Of a DNA stretch of 64,000 nt, positions 1-8,952 are shown piece after piece. This stretch comes from Bacillota bacterium (GTDB lineage: Bacteria > Bacillota > Clostridia > Acetivibrionales > DSM-27016). Location of the stretch: NCBI GenBank assembly GCA_023390115.1, contig JAEWDM010000016.1, forward strand, positions 235,707-299,706, given 5' to 3'. Each line of letters starts with the position of its first letter. Position 1 is the first letter of the stretch. The translations under genes and the position numbers were made by a program. The notes under the pieces are model-generated. The model was not told the origin of the DNA, made no database searches, and saw nothing but the letters and a program-made list of their open reading frames with translations.

Positions 1-1064
1 AAATTTCTAATATTACAAAATCTTTTGATTCCTTTAAGGCACTCAGTGGTGTAAGCCTTAAAATAAACACAGGGGAGCTGGTTGCGCTGCTGGGGCCGTC
101 AGGCTCCGGAAAAACCACACTCTTAAGAATAATTGCAGGTCTGGAAACAACAGACGAGGGAAGCATTGTTTTTGACGGTGAGGATAACACGGCAAAAAGC
201 ACCCAGGACAGAAAGGTCGGTTTTGTATTTCAGCATTATGCCCTTTTTAAGCATATGAATGTTTTTGAAAATATAGCCTTTGGCTTAAAGGTAAGGCCAT
301 CCAGGCTTCGGCCGGGGAAGGAGGAAATAAGCAAAAAGGTGCATGAGCTGCTGTCGCTTGTAAAAATGGAGGAATTGGCCAAGCGTTACCCCTCGCAGCT
401 TTCGGGAGGGCAGCGCCAGAGGATAGCCCTTGCAAGGGCTCTGGCCGTTGAGCCCAGGGTGCTGCTGCTTGACGAGCCCTTCGGGGCCCTGGACGCAAAG
501 GTAAGAAAGGAGCTTCGCAGATGGCTGCGGAAGCTTCATGATGAATATCCTATTACAAGTGTCTTTGTAACGCATGACCAGGAGGAGGCTCTTGACGTAG
601 CCGACAGGATTGTAATTTTAAACCACGGAAAAATAGAGCAGATAGGTACCCCTGAGGAGGTATATGATAATCCGGCGAACCCATTTGTTTATAATTTCCT
701 TGGAAATGTCAACCTTTTTCACGGAAGGGTCCGTGAGGGGAAAATTGAGCTTGGATCGCTGAGGCTTGATGCACCTGAGCATGCGGCAGGCGGAAACACG
801 GATGTAATAAGCTATATCCGCCCCCATGATATTGAAATAAGCTTAGAACCCAAAGAGTATGAATTTATTGAAGCAGAGATAATTTTTATAAGAGCGGTTG
901 GCCCCATTGTCAGCCTTGAGTTGAAAAGGCTGGACACAGAAGAGTATATAGAGGCCGAAATCAGCAAGGAGACATACAGGCAGCTTGCTCTTAAGGAAAA
1001 GCAGAAGGTATATGTGAGGCCCAGGGATTTTAGAGTATTTATACCCGAGGATTATGTTATATAA
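1..1064 (+). CDS. cysA: Sulfate/molybdate-type ABC transporter ATP-binding protein (5' partial)
   Basis: This is the ATPase subunit of an ABC importer, most likely for sulfate or thiosulfate, acting on the inner face of the membrane. The reading frame is open from base 3, and 353 residues are visible, so only a few N-terminal residues are missing against the usual 350-360. The Walker A motif GPSGSGKTT is near visible residue 31, the signature LSGGQRQR near 134, and Walker [12 protein letters not shown] near 154, followed by the switch His in [14 protein letters not shown]. After residue 230 a TOBE-like region begins with YIRPHDIEI, which is typical of CysA. The permease and binding-protein genes must lie upstream of the window. 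The ATPase assignment is certain; the substrate is inferred from the CysA-like C-terminus. Confidence 0.85.
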   Translation, partial: ISNITKSFDSFKALSGVSLKINTGELVALLGPSGSGKTTLLRIIAGLETTDEGSIVFDGEDNTAKSTQDRKVGFVFQHYALFKHMNVFENIAFGLKVRPSRLRPGKEEISKKVHELLSLVKMEELAKRYPSQLSGGQRQRIALARALAVEPRVLLLDEPFGALDAKVRKELRRWLRKLHDEYPITSVFVTHDQEEALDVADRIVILNHGKIEQIGTPEEVYDNPANPFVYNFLGNVNLFHGRVREGKIELGSLRLDAPEHAAGGNTDVISYIRPHDIEISLEPKEYEFIEAEIIFIRAVGPIVSLELKRLDTEEYIEAEISKETYRQLALKEKQKVYVRPRDFRVFIPEDYVI

Positions 1065-1141
1065 CATATATGATATGACAGAAAATATAGTGGCTTGTGC
1101 GGCCATTTAAAAGGCCGTTCATAAATTATACATAGCAGACT

Positions 1142-1366
1142 GCAGGGAGCTGTCAGAGTGTGCGAAAAGTCTTTTGAGTGAAATCAAAATCTTCAGAACT
1201 TGCAAAAAAAGCAGCGGAGGAATCTTGGGGACGGATTCGTATGCTTCCGTAGCGTAGCGGAGGACCGAAGGGAAAGCAGAGGAACCGTGCCCCATGATGC
1301 CGTAGCGGTGACGAACTGCAATTTTTCAAATAAATTTGAAATTTTTACACACTCTGCTGTCCCTGC
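1142..1366. mobile_element. MITE-like element with imperfect terminal inverted repeats
   Basis: This 225-bp non-coding block fills the gap between cysA and the small zinc-ribbon gene. Its ends are inverted repeats: the left arm (1142-1162) contains GCAGGGA and CAGAGTGTG, and the right arm (1348-1366) contains their complements with a slightly different middle. The interior at about 1210-1315 is clearly more GC-rich than its flanks, and no reading frame in it looks like a gene. This suggests a miniature inverted-repeat element or a structured repeat, but no second copy is visible in the window. Confidence 0.45.
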
Positions 1367-1387
1367 GGTCTTATGCCGTTTGTGTCT

Positions 1388-1585
1388 TTATTCCTCAATA
1401 AGATCAAGAGTAAAGCCGCAGTCCTCACATCTGTATATCACAGTCAGCCCGTGAAATCTGTTGTTGCTTATTTCTGCATGAATCAGCCCTCCGCAGGAGC
1501 ATTTTTTAGGATAATAGGAAAGGTAGTTAACATAGTCTGTCTGATCTGAATTTTCTGCACAAAGGTTAATGGTCATATCCGTCAT
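1388..1585 (-). CDS. Small zinc-ribbon protein, function unknown
   Basis: This encodes a 65-residue protein. The start at 1585 was chosen because GGAGG lies 8 bases upstream; an in-frame ATG 21 codon-bases further up has no such site. Two Cys pairs, CSCGG near residue 29 and CEDCGF near 54, would form a small zinc ribbon. There are no other recognisable domains and no signal peptide. The gene is monocistronic and faces away from the lipoprotein gene at 1865. The function is not known. Confidence 0.6.
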   Translation of the reverse strand: MTDMTINLCAENSDQTDYVNYLSYYPKKCSCGGLIHAEISNNRFHGLTVIYRCEDCGFTLDLIEE

Positions 1586-1864
1586 GGTACATACCTCCTT
1601 CTGCATTATGGGTTATGTATTTATTTTAATACATAGCCCATAAAAATACAATAGGTTTACAATAAAAAACTTAATATCAGGCAAAGCCATAAGAAAATCC
1701 TCTCCGATTTTTAAACATAATATTTTTATATTTGACGGCTTGGTTTTATAAGTAGTATAATGAAAATAATAAAAATCTTCCTAAGAAGTATATTTATTTA
1801 TAAAAATATGTATAATTAAGGAAGCGCATCAAAATATTACAAATAATATGGTTGGAGGATTACT

Positions 1865-3058
1865 ATGAGAAAGTTTAGCAGAATCTTTGCATTTTTAGTA
1901 GTAGCAGTATTTACATTATCCATGCTTGCGGGATGTTCCTCGGATGAAATTGCAGTATTCGATGCTTTGAACAAAACGTCCGGCATAAAGTCAATGGAAA
2001 CTGACTCGGTAATTACTTTTAAGCTGGATGTGACGGGCATCCCTGAGGAAGAAAAGGCTTTAATCGGAAAAACACTTACCGCTTTGAACAGCTCAAGGCT
2101 GGATATAAGCCAAAAAATAGTGCAAAATGACAAAAAAACCGTAGCAAAGCAGCAGACCGACATAAAAATGGATGTTATGGGCATGCAGATGAATATGGGC
2201 ATATGGGCCGACATCGACCTTACGGGTGACGAGCCTGAATTAAATGAGATAATAAGCATACCTCCTATACTGACGATGTCTATGCCCGAGCAATTCACAG
2301 GGAAGCAATACATGGTGATGGACATTGAAAATATGCTCAGTGAGGCTGACATAGCTCCGGATTATTTGAAGCAGATAATGGATTTGAGCAGAGAGTTCGA
2401 GCCAAAGCTGGGGACAATATTAAAAAATTACATATTAAATATTAAGGAGACTCCCAAGCTAATAACTGCTAAGGGCAAGGGTGCAATAAACGACAGAGAA
2501 GTAAGCGTATATCAGTTGAAGCTTGACGATGCGGCGTTTAAGACTTTGCTTAGCTCGACAGTAAATGATCTTTCTCAGAGAAAGGATGTTATAAGCTTTG
2601 TAAATGAGTTTGCATATGCTGTTATAGAGGTGGCATCCGGCGAGGATTTTGATATTGAAACTACTAAGGCTGAGTTCGACGAGTCCTTCCGGGAGGTCGA
2701 AAATCAAATCCCCCCATTCCTTGAAGAATTCAACAAAGCGATGGAGGTACTTAAGGATGTAAAAATAATAGGAGATAAGGGCATTGTTGTTGATTATTTC
2801 ATAGACAATAAGGGATATATAATAAAACAGAATTTAAGCATTAATATTGAAGTTGATGCCGCTCAGTTTGAGAATGCCATAAATGAGATAACGGGAAGTG
2901 ATGAGGAGTCTTATGCTCAAGGCATTTATAGTCTGGAAATTGGTGTTAAAAGTGATACTGAAAACATTAACCAGCAAGTAAATATAGAATTTCCGGAGGT
3001 TGATGCTTACAACTCCTTTAATTACAGTGAGCTTTTAAAGAGCATGATGGAATTTTAG
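1865..3058 (+). CDS. Lipoprotein of unknown function
   Basis: This encodes a 397-residue secreted lipoprotein. The N-terminus has two basic residues, a hydrophobic stretch and the lipobox LAGC with the lipidated Cys at residue 24. The body is rich in Lys, Asp and Glu, with alternating hydrophobic strands and no catalytic motif that I recognise. It resembles the broad class of clostridial lipoproteins thought to bind lipids or peptides, but I cannot place it in a named family. The ribosome site is GGAGG at 1855-1859. The gene stands alone and is followed by a good intrinsic terminator. Confidence 0.75.
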   Translation: MRKFSRIFAFLVVAVFTLSMLAGCSSDEIAVFDALNKTSGIKSMETDSVITFKLDVTGIPEEEKALIGKTLTALNSSRLDISQKIVQNDKKTVAKQQTDIKMDVMGMQMNMGIWADIDLTGDEPELNEIISIPPILTMSMPEQFTGKQYMVMDIENMLSEADIAPDYLKQIMDLSREFEPKLGTILKNYILNIKETPKLITAKGKGAINDREVSVYQLKLDDAAFKTLLSSTVNDLSQRKDVISFVNEFAYAVIEVASGEDFDIETTKAEFDESFREVENQIPPFLEEFNKAMEVLKDVKIIGDKGIVVDYFIDNKGYIIKQNLSINIEVDAAQFENAINEITGSDEESYAQGIYSLEIGVKSDTENINQQVNIEFPEVDAYNSFNYSELLKSMMEF

Positions 3059-3077
3059 CTTCTAAAACATAGAAATA

Positions 3078-3120
3078 AAAAAAATGCTGGGTGTGGCAAA
3101 GCACCCAAGCATTTTTTTTT
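3078..3120 (+). terminator. Rho-independent terminator of the lipoprotein gene
   Basis: A hairpin with arms ATGCTGGGTG and CACCCAAGCAT (one bulged A) is followed by nine T residues, 25 bases after the stop codon. It is flanked by an A-run on the left, so it could also work in the other direction. Confidence 0.85.
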
Positions 3121-3310
3121 ACATTGAAGCATATTGCACTTTTGTTTTGAAGCATATATAATTTTATATATATTTAGGAAAGGTTAAGAAATAGCTTCGG
3201 ATTGTTTTTATTCAAGCCTTGGAGGTTGCTGGTCTTTCCATTAGAAAAATAAAACTTGGCTGATGTTCATTTTTGAGAATTTTAACTATAAAAAGAATAG
3301 TTTGAATGTC

Positions 3311-3346
3311 CTGATAATGCCGGACGTCATTGGCCGGCATTATCAG
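3311..3346. repeat. Perfect 13-bp inverted repeat in a 490-bp intergenic gap
   Basis: The arms CTGATAATGCCGG (3311-3323) and CCGGCATTATCAG (3334-3346) are perfect and separated by 10 bases, with no T-run after them. It lies in the gap 3121-3548, in which I see no other gene or motif. It could be a protein-binding site or an RNA hairpin in the leader of the HD-GYP gene at 3549. Confidence 0.5.
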
Positions 3347-3548
3347 AGTACAATGCCTTGTTTATTAAACAGGCTTTATTGCAGAGAGCCTTTATTAAAC
3401 GACATGGTTTAGGCAGCTCTTAATTAAAAATATTTCCGTTTCGATGCATATTTATACCTCTTCGGAAATGTTCTTTATAGTTGAAATCTAAAAATTAAAA
3501 ACGAGTTCATAAAATAATCTTAATTCATACAGACCAAGGGGGCAGTTT

Positions 3549-4556
3549 ATGAGGCTTGTAGGGGCAAAATCCTTGACTGCAGGTGACGTGCTGGCAATGC
3601 CTGTTCTTACTTCAAGCGGAAAGACCATTCTGAATTCCGGAGTGGTGCTTACCGACACATATATTGATAAGCTGAGGCAATTTAAGATATATAAGGCTTA
3701 CATAGATGACGGAAGGTTTGATGATGTAGAATTAATGGAGAACCTTGATACAAGGACAAAAAATAATGCAATGCAGGTAATAGAGGATACATATGAGCGT
3801 GTTCATAAGTCGAAGGAAATAGACGAATATATTATAAAGGACATTGCAAAAGAAATTATTGAATATGTAAAGGGATGCAAGGACAAAGGAATCAGCATTC
3901 TTGCTGCCGATGTAGTTGATAATTACATAACCCGGCACTCTCTTAATGTGGCGATTTTCACAGCATATCTGGGGAGCAAAATAAATTATAATTACAATAT
4001 GCTTTGCGATTTGGTTACCGGCGCCTTGATTCATGACATGGGAAGAGAGAACATAAGTGAGGAAAAGCCCGAGCATGTCCAAAAAGGGTTTGATGCCATG
4101 AGAAAATGCAGGGGCTTAAGTCTGCATTCGGCCATTGTTTGCTATGAGCATCACGAAAATTTCAACGGCACGGGATATCCGCGAAAGCTCAAAGGCCCAT
4201 CCATATCGGAGTTCAGCAGAATTATCAGAGTTGCCGATGTGTACGACAATATACTGCATGGCTACCAGAACAATAATGTTTCTGTAATGCCGCACCAGGC
4301 CTTTGAATATGTGCTGGCGCTTTCAGATAAAATACTTGATCCTGAATTTGTGCAGTTGTTTCGGGACACCATCGTTTTTTTTCCTAACGGATGCACTGTA
4401 CTGCTCAGCAACGGGCTTAAGGGGGTTGTAATAAGACAGAATCCCGGAAGCCCGCAGAGGCCGGTAGTGAGAATTTACAATGACTCAAGTGTAATAGGGG
4501 AGGTTGACCTTTTTAAAAGCCTTACCTTATTTATAAAGGAAGTAATTGTGGTTTAG
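3549..4556 (+). CDS. HD-GYP domain protein (probable cyclic-di-GMP phosphodiesterase)
   Basis: This encodes a 335-residue cytoplasmic protein. HD-GYP domains hydrolyse cyclic di-GMP. The N-terminal 60 residues look like the accessory segment often found ahead of HD-GYP domains in clostridia. The catalytic domain shows TRHSLNVA near residue 122, the HD pair in LIHDMGRENI near 162, and HHENFNGTGYP near 202, which is the GYP signature. The usual HDIGK is HDMGR here, a mild variant at the Lys. About 75 residues follow the domain. No receiver or sensor domain is present, so input must come from a partner or from the N-terminal segment. The start is supported by AAGGGGG nine bases upstream. Confidence 0.85.
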   Translation: MRLVGAKSLTAGDVLAMPVLTSSGKTILNSGVVLTDTYIDKLRQFKIYKAYIDDGRFDDVELMENLDTRTKNNAMQVIEDTYERVHKSKEIDEYIIKDIAKEIIEYVKGCKDKGISILAADVVDNYITRHSLNVAIFTAYLGSKINYNYNMLCDLVTGALIHDMGRENISEEKPEHVQKGFDAMRKCRGLSLHSAIVCYEHHENFNGTGYPRKLKGPSISEFSRIIRVADVYDNILHGYQNNNVSVMPHQAFEYVLALSDKILDPEFVQLFRDTIVFFPNGCTVLLSNGLKGVVIRQNPGSPQRPVVRIYNDSSVIGEVDLFKSLTLFIKEVIVV

Positions 4557-4592
4557 CCGCCTTGAAAGTATATCCGGGCCCCCGGCGTTTTT

Positions 4593-4637
4593 AAATAAAA
4601 GCCGGCATAGGTAAAAGGCTATGTCCGGCTTTTATTT
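4593..4637. terminator. Bidirectional terminator between convergent genes
   Basis: A long stem pairs AAATAAAAGCCGGCATAG with its complement (one bulged T) around the loop GTAAAAGG. It has A-rich and T-rich edges on both sides, so it can end transcription from the HD-GYP gene and from apgM, whose 3' ends meet here. Confidence 0.9.
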
Positions 4638-4643
4638 AAAGCA

Positions 4644-5852
4644 TTATCCCTTTATGAGCCTGTCCATCAGCCTGTGGCCCTCTTCAATAAATATTCCGCT
4701 TTTTTTAGCTTCAAACTCATCATAGCTCTCTATGGCAGACGGCTTTTTTAAGCTCTTTTGATAAAGTATAAACGGAACAGGCTCGGGAGTATGAGTCCTG
4801 AGAGATAACGGTGTAGGGTGGTCGGGGAGCAGGAGTATTCTATAATCATCATACTTTTCCATTCCGTCCATCAAAACCTTTACTACCTGCTTGTCAATCA
4901 TTTCTATTGCTTTGACCTTGTTTTCTATTTCATACCTGTGCCCGCATTCGTCCGGAGCCTCTATATGCAAATATACAAAATCCTGGCCCGCTTCCAGCTC
5001 CTTCAATGCTGCCAATGCTTTACCGGTAAAATTGGTATGGATGTTTCCTGTTGCACCCTCCACATCCACAGACTTAAGACCCGCGCACAGGCCTATGCCC
5101 TTTATCAGATCCACAGCGGAAATTACCGATCCCTTAATACCGTATTTTTCATGAAACTCGGGAATTGCCGGTTTTTTGCCCTCACCCCACAGCCATATTG
5201 AGTTGGCGGGCCTTAAGTTCCTTTTAATTCTGTCCCTGTTTACGGCATGATCCTTTAAAAATATACTGCTTTCAACCATCATGTCGAGAAGAATCTTTCC
5301 GTATTGTCCGCCGGGAAGATAACGGGTTATTTTTCTTTCAAGAATATCATGGGGGGGAGTAAGATGCAGGCCCTCGGGGCCGTTTGTCCAGATCATGCAG
5401 TGGCGGTAGCTGATTCCCGGATAAAAGACAATATCCTTTGTTTTAAGGTGCCGGTTCACAGCTTCAATTAACTCTGCCGATTCCCCGGTTGATATTTCAT
5501 CTGAGCTATAGTCAAGCATTACCTTGTCGCAATAGCTTTGCTCCTCAGACAACGTAACCAGATTGCATCTGAAAGCCACATCATTCTCTGAGAGGTTGAT
5601 TTGCATGCTTATGGCCTCCAGAGGAGAGCGGCCTGTATAATATAACTTTGGGCTGTATCCCATAACCGACAGGTTGGCGGCATCGCTTCCGGGCGGTATA
5701 CCGTCGGGAATTGTCTTTACCATGCCTGTTTCGCCGTGCTTTGCAAGAAAATCAATGTTGGGCTTTTTCGCATATTGAAGAGGAGTTTTATTATTTAACT
5801 GAGGCATTGGGTAATCTGCCATTCCATCTCCAAGAATAACTACATATTTCAT
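4644..5852 (-). CDS. apgM: 2,3-bisphosphoglycerate-independent phosphoglycerate mutase (ApgM type)
   Basis: This encodes a 402-residue enzyme of the alkaline-phosphatase superfamily. It interconverts 3- and 2-phosphoglycerate in glycolysis using two metal ions. N-terminal ILGDGMADYP gives a metal-binding Asp, SDAANLSVMGY near residue 60 carries the presumed nucleophilic Ser, and LLPDHPTPLSLRTHT near the C-terminus supplies metal ligands. In clostridia this archaeal-type family is sometimes annotated as a proposed homoserine kinase (ThrH), and that alternative cannot be excluded by sequence. The start at 5852 was preferred over one 31 codons upstream: the protein then begins exactly at the conserved MKYVVILGDG, with AAGGG upstream. 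Confidence 0.85.
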   Translation of the reverse strand: MKYVVILGDGMADYPMPQLNNKTPLQYAKKPNIDFLAKHGETGMVKTIPDGIPPGSDAANLSVMGYSPKLYYTGRSPLEAISMQINLSENDVAFRCNLVTLSEEQSYCDKVMLDYSSDEISTGESAELIEAVNRHLKTKDIVFYPGISYRHCMIWTNGPEGLHLTPPHDILERKITRYLPGGQYGKILLDMMVESSIFLKDHAVNRDRIKRNLRPANSIWLWGEGKKPAIPEFHEKYGIKGSVISAVDLIKGIGLCAGLKSVDVEGATGNIHTNFTGKALAALKELEAGQDFVYLHIEAPDECGHRYEIENKVKAIEMIDKQVVKVLMDGMEKYDDYRILLLPDHPTPLSLRTHTPEPVPFILYQKSLKKPSAIESYDEFEAKKSGIFIEEGHRLMDRLIKG

Positions 5853-6053
5853 AAGCCTACCCTTCTTTTCGTTTATTATTTGGGCAACATATATGTTTAT
5901 TTTACCACTAAATATTATAGCAAAATTCGTCCGCAGTGCAAACATTAAAAATAATCATTTTGCTCATTTATGCCATTTTGCAGACCTCAAAGGATTGCTT
6001 AAAATAAATTGCAAATATGTACAGCGGGAGTTATAATATGTTTAACTATATTT

Positions 6054-6085
6054 AGAAATAATATTTCTTTAGAAACAATATTTCT
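6054..6085. promoter_or_regulatory. Tandem 15-bp dyads upstream of the Fur-family gene
   Basis: Two nearly identical dyads, AGAAAT-AAT-ATTTCT (6054-6068) and AGAAAC-AAT-ATTTCT (6071-6085), sit 17 bp apart, 47 bases before the fur-like start codon. Their size, symmetry and AT-rich nature fit a Fur/PerR-type operator used for autoregulation. The exact sequence is not the classical Fur box, so the binding protein is inferred from position. Confidence 0.55.
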
Positions 6086-6131
6086 TTAAAAATACTATTA
6101 CTGTGGGAAAGAATTTTTGGGAGTGATTTAA

Positions 6132-6587
6132 ATGACTGATAGAATGGAAAATTTTAGGAATCAACTTAAGGAAAAGGGCTATAAGCTCACAATGCAGAGG
6201 CAGGCTGTTCTGAATTCAATAATTGAGCATGAGGGAGAGCACTTAAGCACTGAGGAAATATATGAGCTGGTTAAAAAAAATCATCCTGAGATTGGCCTTG
6301 CCACAGTATATAGAACCTTGCTGCTGTTAGACAACATGGAGCTTGTTTATAAACTTGATTTAGATGACGGGTGCAGCAGGTATGAGCTGAATAAAGATAA
6401 TGAGGATCACAGGCATCATCACCTTATATGCACCGAGTGCGGTTCGGTAGAGGAGGTGCAGGAGGATTTGCTTGAGGCACTTGAGGAGCAAATTCTTCAA
6501 AAGAACGGTTTCATAATAAAGGACCATAGAGTAAAATTTTATGGGTGCTGTAAAAAGTGCACCGATCTTCTGGGGAGGCCGCAATAG
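6132..6587 (+). CDS. fur: Fur-family metal-dependent transcriptional regulator
   Basis: This encodes a 151-residue repressor. The N-terminal winged helix covers residues 10-85, with the DNA-recognition stretch GLATVYRTLLLLD near 57. The HHHLICTECG segment (His cluster and first CxxC, near residue 95) and CKKC near 141 are the regulatory and structural metal sites of the family. The FIIKDHRVKFYG stretch looks more like Fur than PerR, but Zur and PerR functions cannot be ruled out. The start is supported by GGGAG nine bases upstream. Tandem dyads at 6054-6085 suggest autoregulation. The gene is transcribed away from apgM. Confidence 0.8.
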   Translation: MTDRMENFRNQLKEKGYKLTMQRQAVLNSIIEHEGEHLSTEEIYELVKKNHPEIGLATVYRTLLLLDNMELVYKLDLDDGCSRYELNKDNEDHRHHHLICTECGSVEEVQEDLLEALEEQILQKNGFIIKDHRVKFYGCCKKCTDLLGRPQ

Positions 6588-6734
6588 AAGTTAAAACAGC
6601 ATTTTGAAAGCCTTCGGTGCAATTGGTGTTGTAAAAAATTTAAGCATTGGCTTGCACACATTAATGTATAGTAGTATATTAATGTGTAAAGGATTTTAGA
6701 TCTCCTTAAGGCTGGTTTGTGAGGTAGACATAAT

Positions 6735-7592
6735 ATGATAAGCGGTTATAAAATTGCAGACGGACATGTTCACACATATGCAACAGACGAGATTGCGCAT
6801 AGGATTATTCAGGCTTTTAATGAAATTTATGATATTAAATTTGAAAATCCCGGTACGGGAAGTATAGAGGATGTTCAGAGAAACATGGATAAGGAGGGTA
6901 TAGATTATACGGTAATGGCCAATTTTGCCCCTCCCAGGATTCTTCATAAAAATAATCTCTGGAGCCTTGAAATATCAAAAAATAATATGGGCCTGGTGCC
7001 TTTAGTAAGCTTTCATCCTGAAATGGAGGGAGCTTTAACGGGGCTTCTGGAGGACTATATTGAGAGGGGTGCAAGAGGTATAAAATTTCACCCTATGGCA
7101 CAGGGCTTTGAGCCGGGGCATAAAGCCATAGAGAGAATATATGATTTTTGCAATGAGACAAGCTTTCCCATAGTATTTCACTGCGGAAGGGTATCTAATG
7201 CCAGGCTGAATGAGTATTCGGATCTTGACATGATATTGCCTCTTATAGAAAAATATACGGAAATTCCTTTTGTTCTCACCCATATGGCTGACGGGAATAA
7301 GGAGGCTGTTGTGAGCTTGTCACGCAGCTATGACAATGTTTTTTTTGATACGTCTATTGTGATAACGGGATATCCTTCAATTATGAATGTTAATGAGCCA
7401 AGCTGGCTTGATGACGAAACTGTTATTGATACGGTGGATGCAATAGGAGCGCATAGACTGCTTTTTGGCTCGGATTACCCATGGGGAAGCCCGGGGCATG
7501 ACATTAAAAGGTTTTTGAAGATGAACCTGAGCAGGCAACAAAAGGAACTGATTCTGGGACTGAATTCCATAAAGCTTTTTAAGATTGAATGA
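6735..7592 (+). CDS. Amidohydrolase-2 family metal-dependent hydrolase
   Basis: This encodes a 285-residue TIM-barrel protein of the Amidohydro_2 type (decarboxylases and lactonases related to 2-pyrone-4,6-dicarboxylate hydrolase). Visible metal and active-site motifs are DGHVHTYATDE at residues 12-22, GIKFHPMAQGF near 116, VFHCGR near 147, LTHMADG near 180 and LLFGSDYPWG near 240. The order and spacing fit the family, and the length is normal. The substrate is unknown. The gene follows the fur-like gene after 147 bases and may have its own promoter. It is followed by an A/T hairpin that probably terminates it. Confidence 0.75.
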   Translation: MISGYKIADGHVHTYATDEIAHRIIQAFNEIYDIKFENPGTGSIEDVQRNMDKEGIDYTVMANFAPPRILHKNNLWSLEISKNNMGLVPLVSFHPEMEGALTGLLEDYIERGARGIKFHPMAQGFEPGHKAIERIYDFCNETSFPIVFHCGRVSNARLNEYSDLDMILPLIEKYTEIPFVLTHMADGNKEAVVSLSRSYDNVFFDTSIVITGYPSIMNVNEPSWLDDETVIDTVDAIGAHRLLFGSDYPWGSPGHDIKRFLKMNLSRQQKELILGLNSIKLFKIE

Positions 7593-7621
7593 ATACCTTA
7601 ATCAAGGCTTAGATTGTTTAA

Positions 7622-7654
7622 TATGCACAAAAAAAAAGTTTTTTTTTATGCATA
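7622..7654 (+). terminator. A9/T9 hairpin, probable terminator
   Basis: A 16-bp inverted repeat with one mismatch: TATGCAC followed by nine A, a G, then nine T followed by ATGCATA. It lies 30 bases after the amidohydrolase stop. The rest of the gap to 7991 holds the promoter region of the dehydrogenase gene. Confidence 0.5.
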
Positions 7655-7852
7655 CTTATATTGAAAATGGATAAAAAAAGTAATATACTAAGAATAGTTC
7701 GGTTAAATCCTTGTCAGTTCTTCACAATGAGGTGGGGCTTGATTTACAGAGACATCTTATTGTATCAGGGAGTTCATATTTAATTCATAGGGGTAATATC
7801 CTTATGTGTAGCTTTTAATTGGGGGAGTTCTGTTAACAATATCTTTAGTAAT

Positions 7853-7865
7853 TTAGTGGTATAAT
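7853..7865 (+). promoter_or_regulatory. Extended -10 promoter of the dehydrogenase gene
   Basis: The extended -10 motif TGGTATAAT (7857-7865) lies about 127 bases before the start codon. No good -35 is seen at 17 bases, which is usual for extended -10 promoters. A second candidate -35, TTGACA at 7881, lacks a good -10. Confidence 0.45.
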
Positions 7866-7991
7866 ACTTTTATGGTTAATTTGACATTTTTATGACAAAA
7901 ATTTAACAAAATGCAGACATTATTAATGTAGGTTAATCTTAAAAGAATTTAATATATAACTAATTAATTTAGACAAAAGGGAGAGAAAGAT

Positions 7992-8918
7992 ATGGGATCG
8001 GCTAAATCAAAAGGAAAAGTTGTTATAGTAGGTGCTGGATTTGTAGGCGCTACAGCAGCATTCTCGCTTACTATGAGTGGTATGGCATCTGAACTGGTGC
8101 TTGTTGATGTATTTAGGGAAAAAGCTATGGGAGAGGCAATGGACTTAAATCACGGGCTGTGCTTTATGGGCCAGATGTCAATATCCGATGGAGATTACAG
8201 TGCGGTAAAGGATGCAGACATTATAATAGTTACCGCAGGTGCGGCACGTAAGCCTGGTGAGACAAGGCTTGACCTTGCCAAGAAGAATGTCGGCATTATT
8301 AAGGACATGGTTCCTAAAATAATGGAGCATTACAATGGAGGAGTAATTCTTGTCGTTTCGAACCCTGTGGATATATTGACATATATGGTTCAGAAATTGT
8401 CAGGGCTTCCTGCGGGCAAGGTTATAGGCTCCGGAACTGTTTTGGACAGTGCCAGATTCCGCTATCAGATAAGCAAGCATGCGGGAGTAGATGTAAAGAA
8501 TGTTCACGGGTATATAGTCGGAGAGCATGGCGACAGCGAAGTTCCGGCATGGAGTGTAACCCACATAGCAGGAAAGAGGATGCTTGACGACGCTTCACTG
8601 GACAAAGAGCTCATATTCCAGGAGGTCAGGGATGCGGGTGCGAACATAATCAAGTATAAGGGTGCTACTTATTATGGTATCGGTATTTCCATTACAAGAA
8701 TATGTGAAGCCATTCTTAAGGATCAGAATTCCATACTTACGGTGGGAAGTGTATTGGACGGCCACTATGGCATTAGTGATGTGGCTTTGAGCGTGCCCTC
8801 GGTTGTAAATAAAGAGGGAATTGTAAGACTGTACGATGTTAATTTCAGCGAGGGAGATTTGGCGTCGCTTAGAAGGTCGGCGGATAAAATAAAAGAGGTT
8901 CTTGAACAGGTTAAATAA
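7992..8918 (+). CDS. Lactate/malate dehydrogenase family enzyme, probably malate-specific
   Basis: This encodes a 308-residue NAD-dependent 2-hydroxyacid dehydrogenase with the L-LDH fold. The Rossmann motif is GAGFVGA near residue 12, the substrate-binding region is LDSARFR near 153, and the catalytic His is in GEHGDSE near 178. The specificity loop reads AARKPGETR. The position that is Gln in true lactate dehydrogenases (Gln102) is Arg here, which is the classic malate-dehydrogenase residue. I therefore infer oxaloacetate/malate as substrate, as in a clostridial LDH-like malate dehydrogenase that I recall. It is monocistronic, with the Shine-Dalgarno GGGAGAG eight bases upstream. An annotation as L-lactate dehydrogenase would be easy to make and may be wrong. 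Confidence 0.8.
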   Translation: MGSAKSKGKVVIVGAGFVGATAAFSLTMSGMASELVLVDVFREKAMGEAMDLNHGLCFMGQMSISDGDYSAVKDADIIIVTAGAARKPGETRLDLAKKNVGIIKDMVPKIMEHYNGGVILVVSNPVDILTYMVQKLSGLPAGKVIGSGTVLDSARFRYQISKHAGVDVKNVHGYIVGEHGDSEVPAWSVTHIAGKRMLDDASLDKELIFQEVRDAGANIIKYKGATYYGIGISITRICEAILKDQNSILTVGSVLDGHYGISDVALSVPSVVNKEGIVRLYDVNFSEGDLASLRRSADKIKEVLEQVK

Positions 8919-8952
8919 TTGATTTTGCAATCTGTTTTAAAAAGTATCTAAT

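Noticed and set aside
1200..1454. 84-residue plus-strand frame in the MITE-like block
   Set aside because: It crosses the inverted repeat and runs antisense into the zinc-ribbon gene; its composition is not protein-like.
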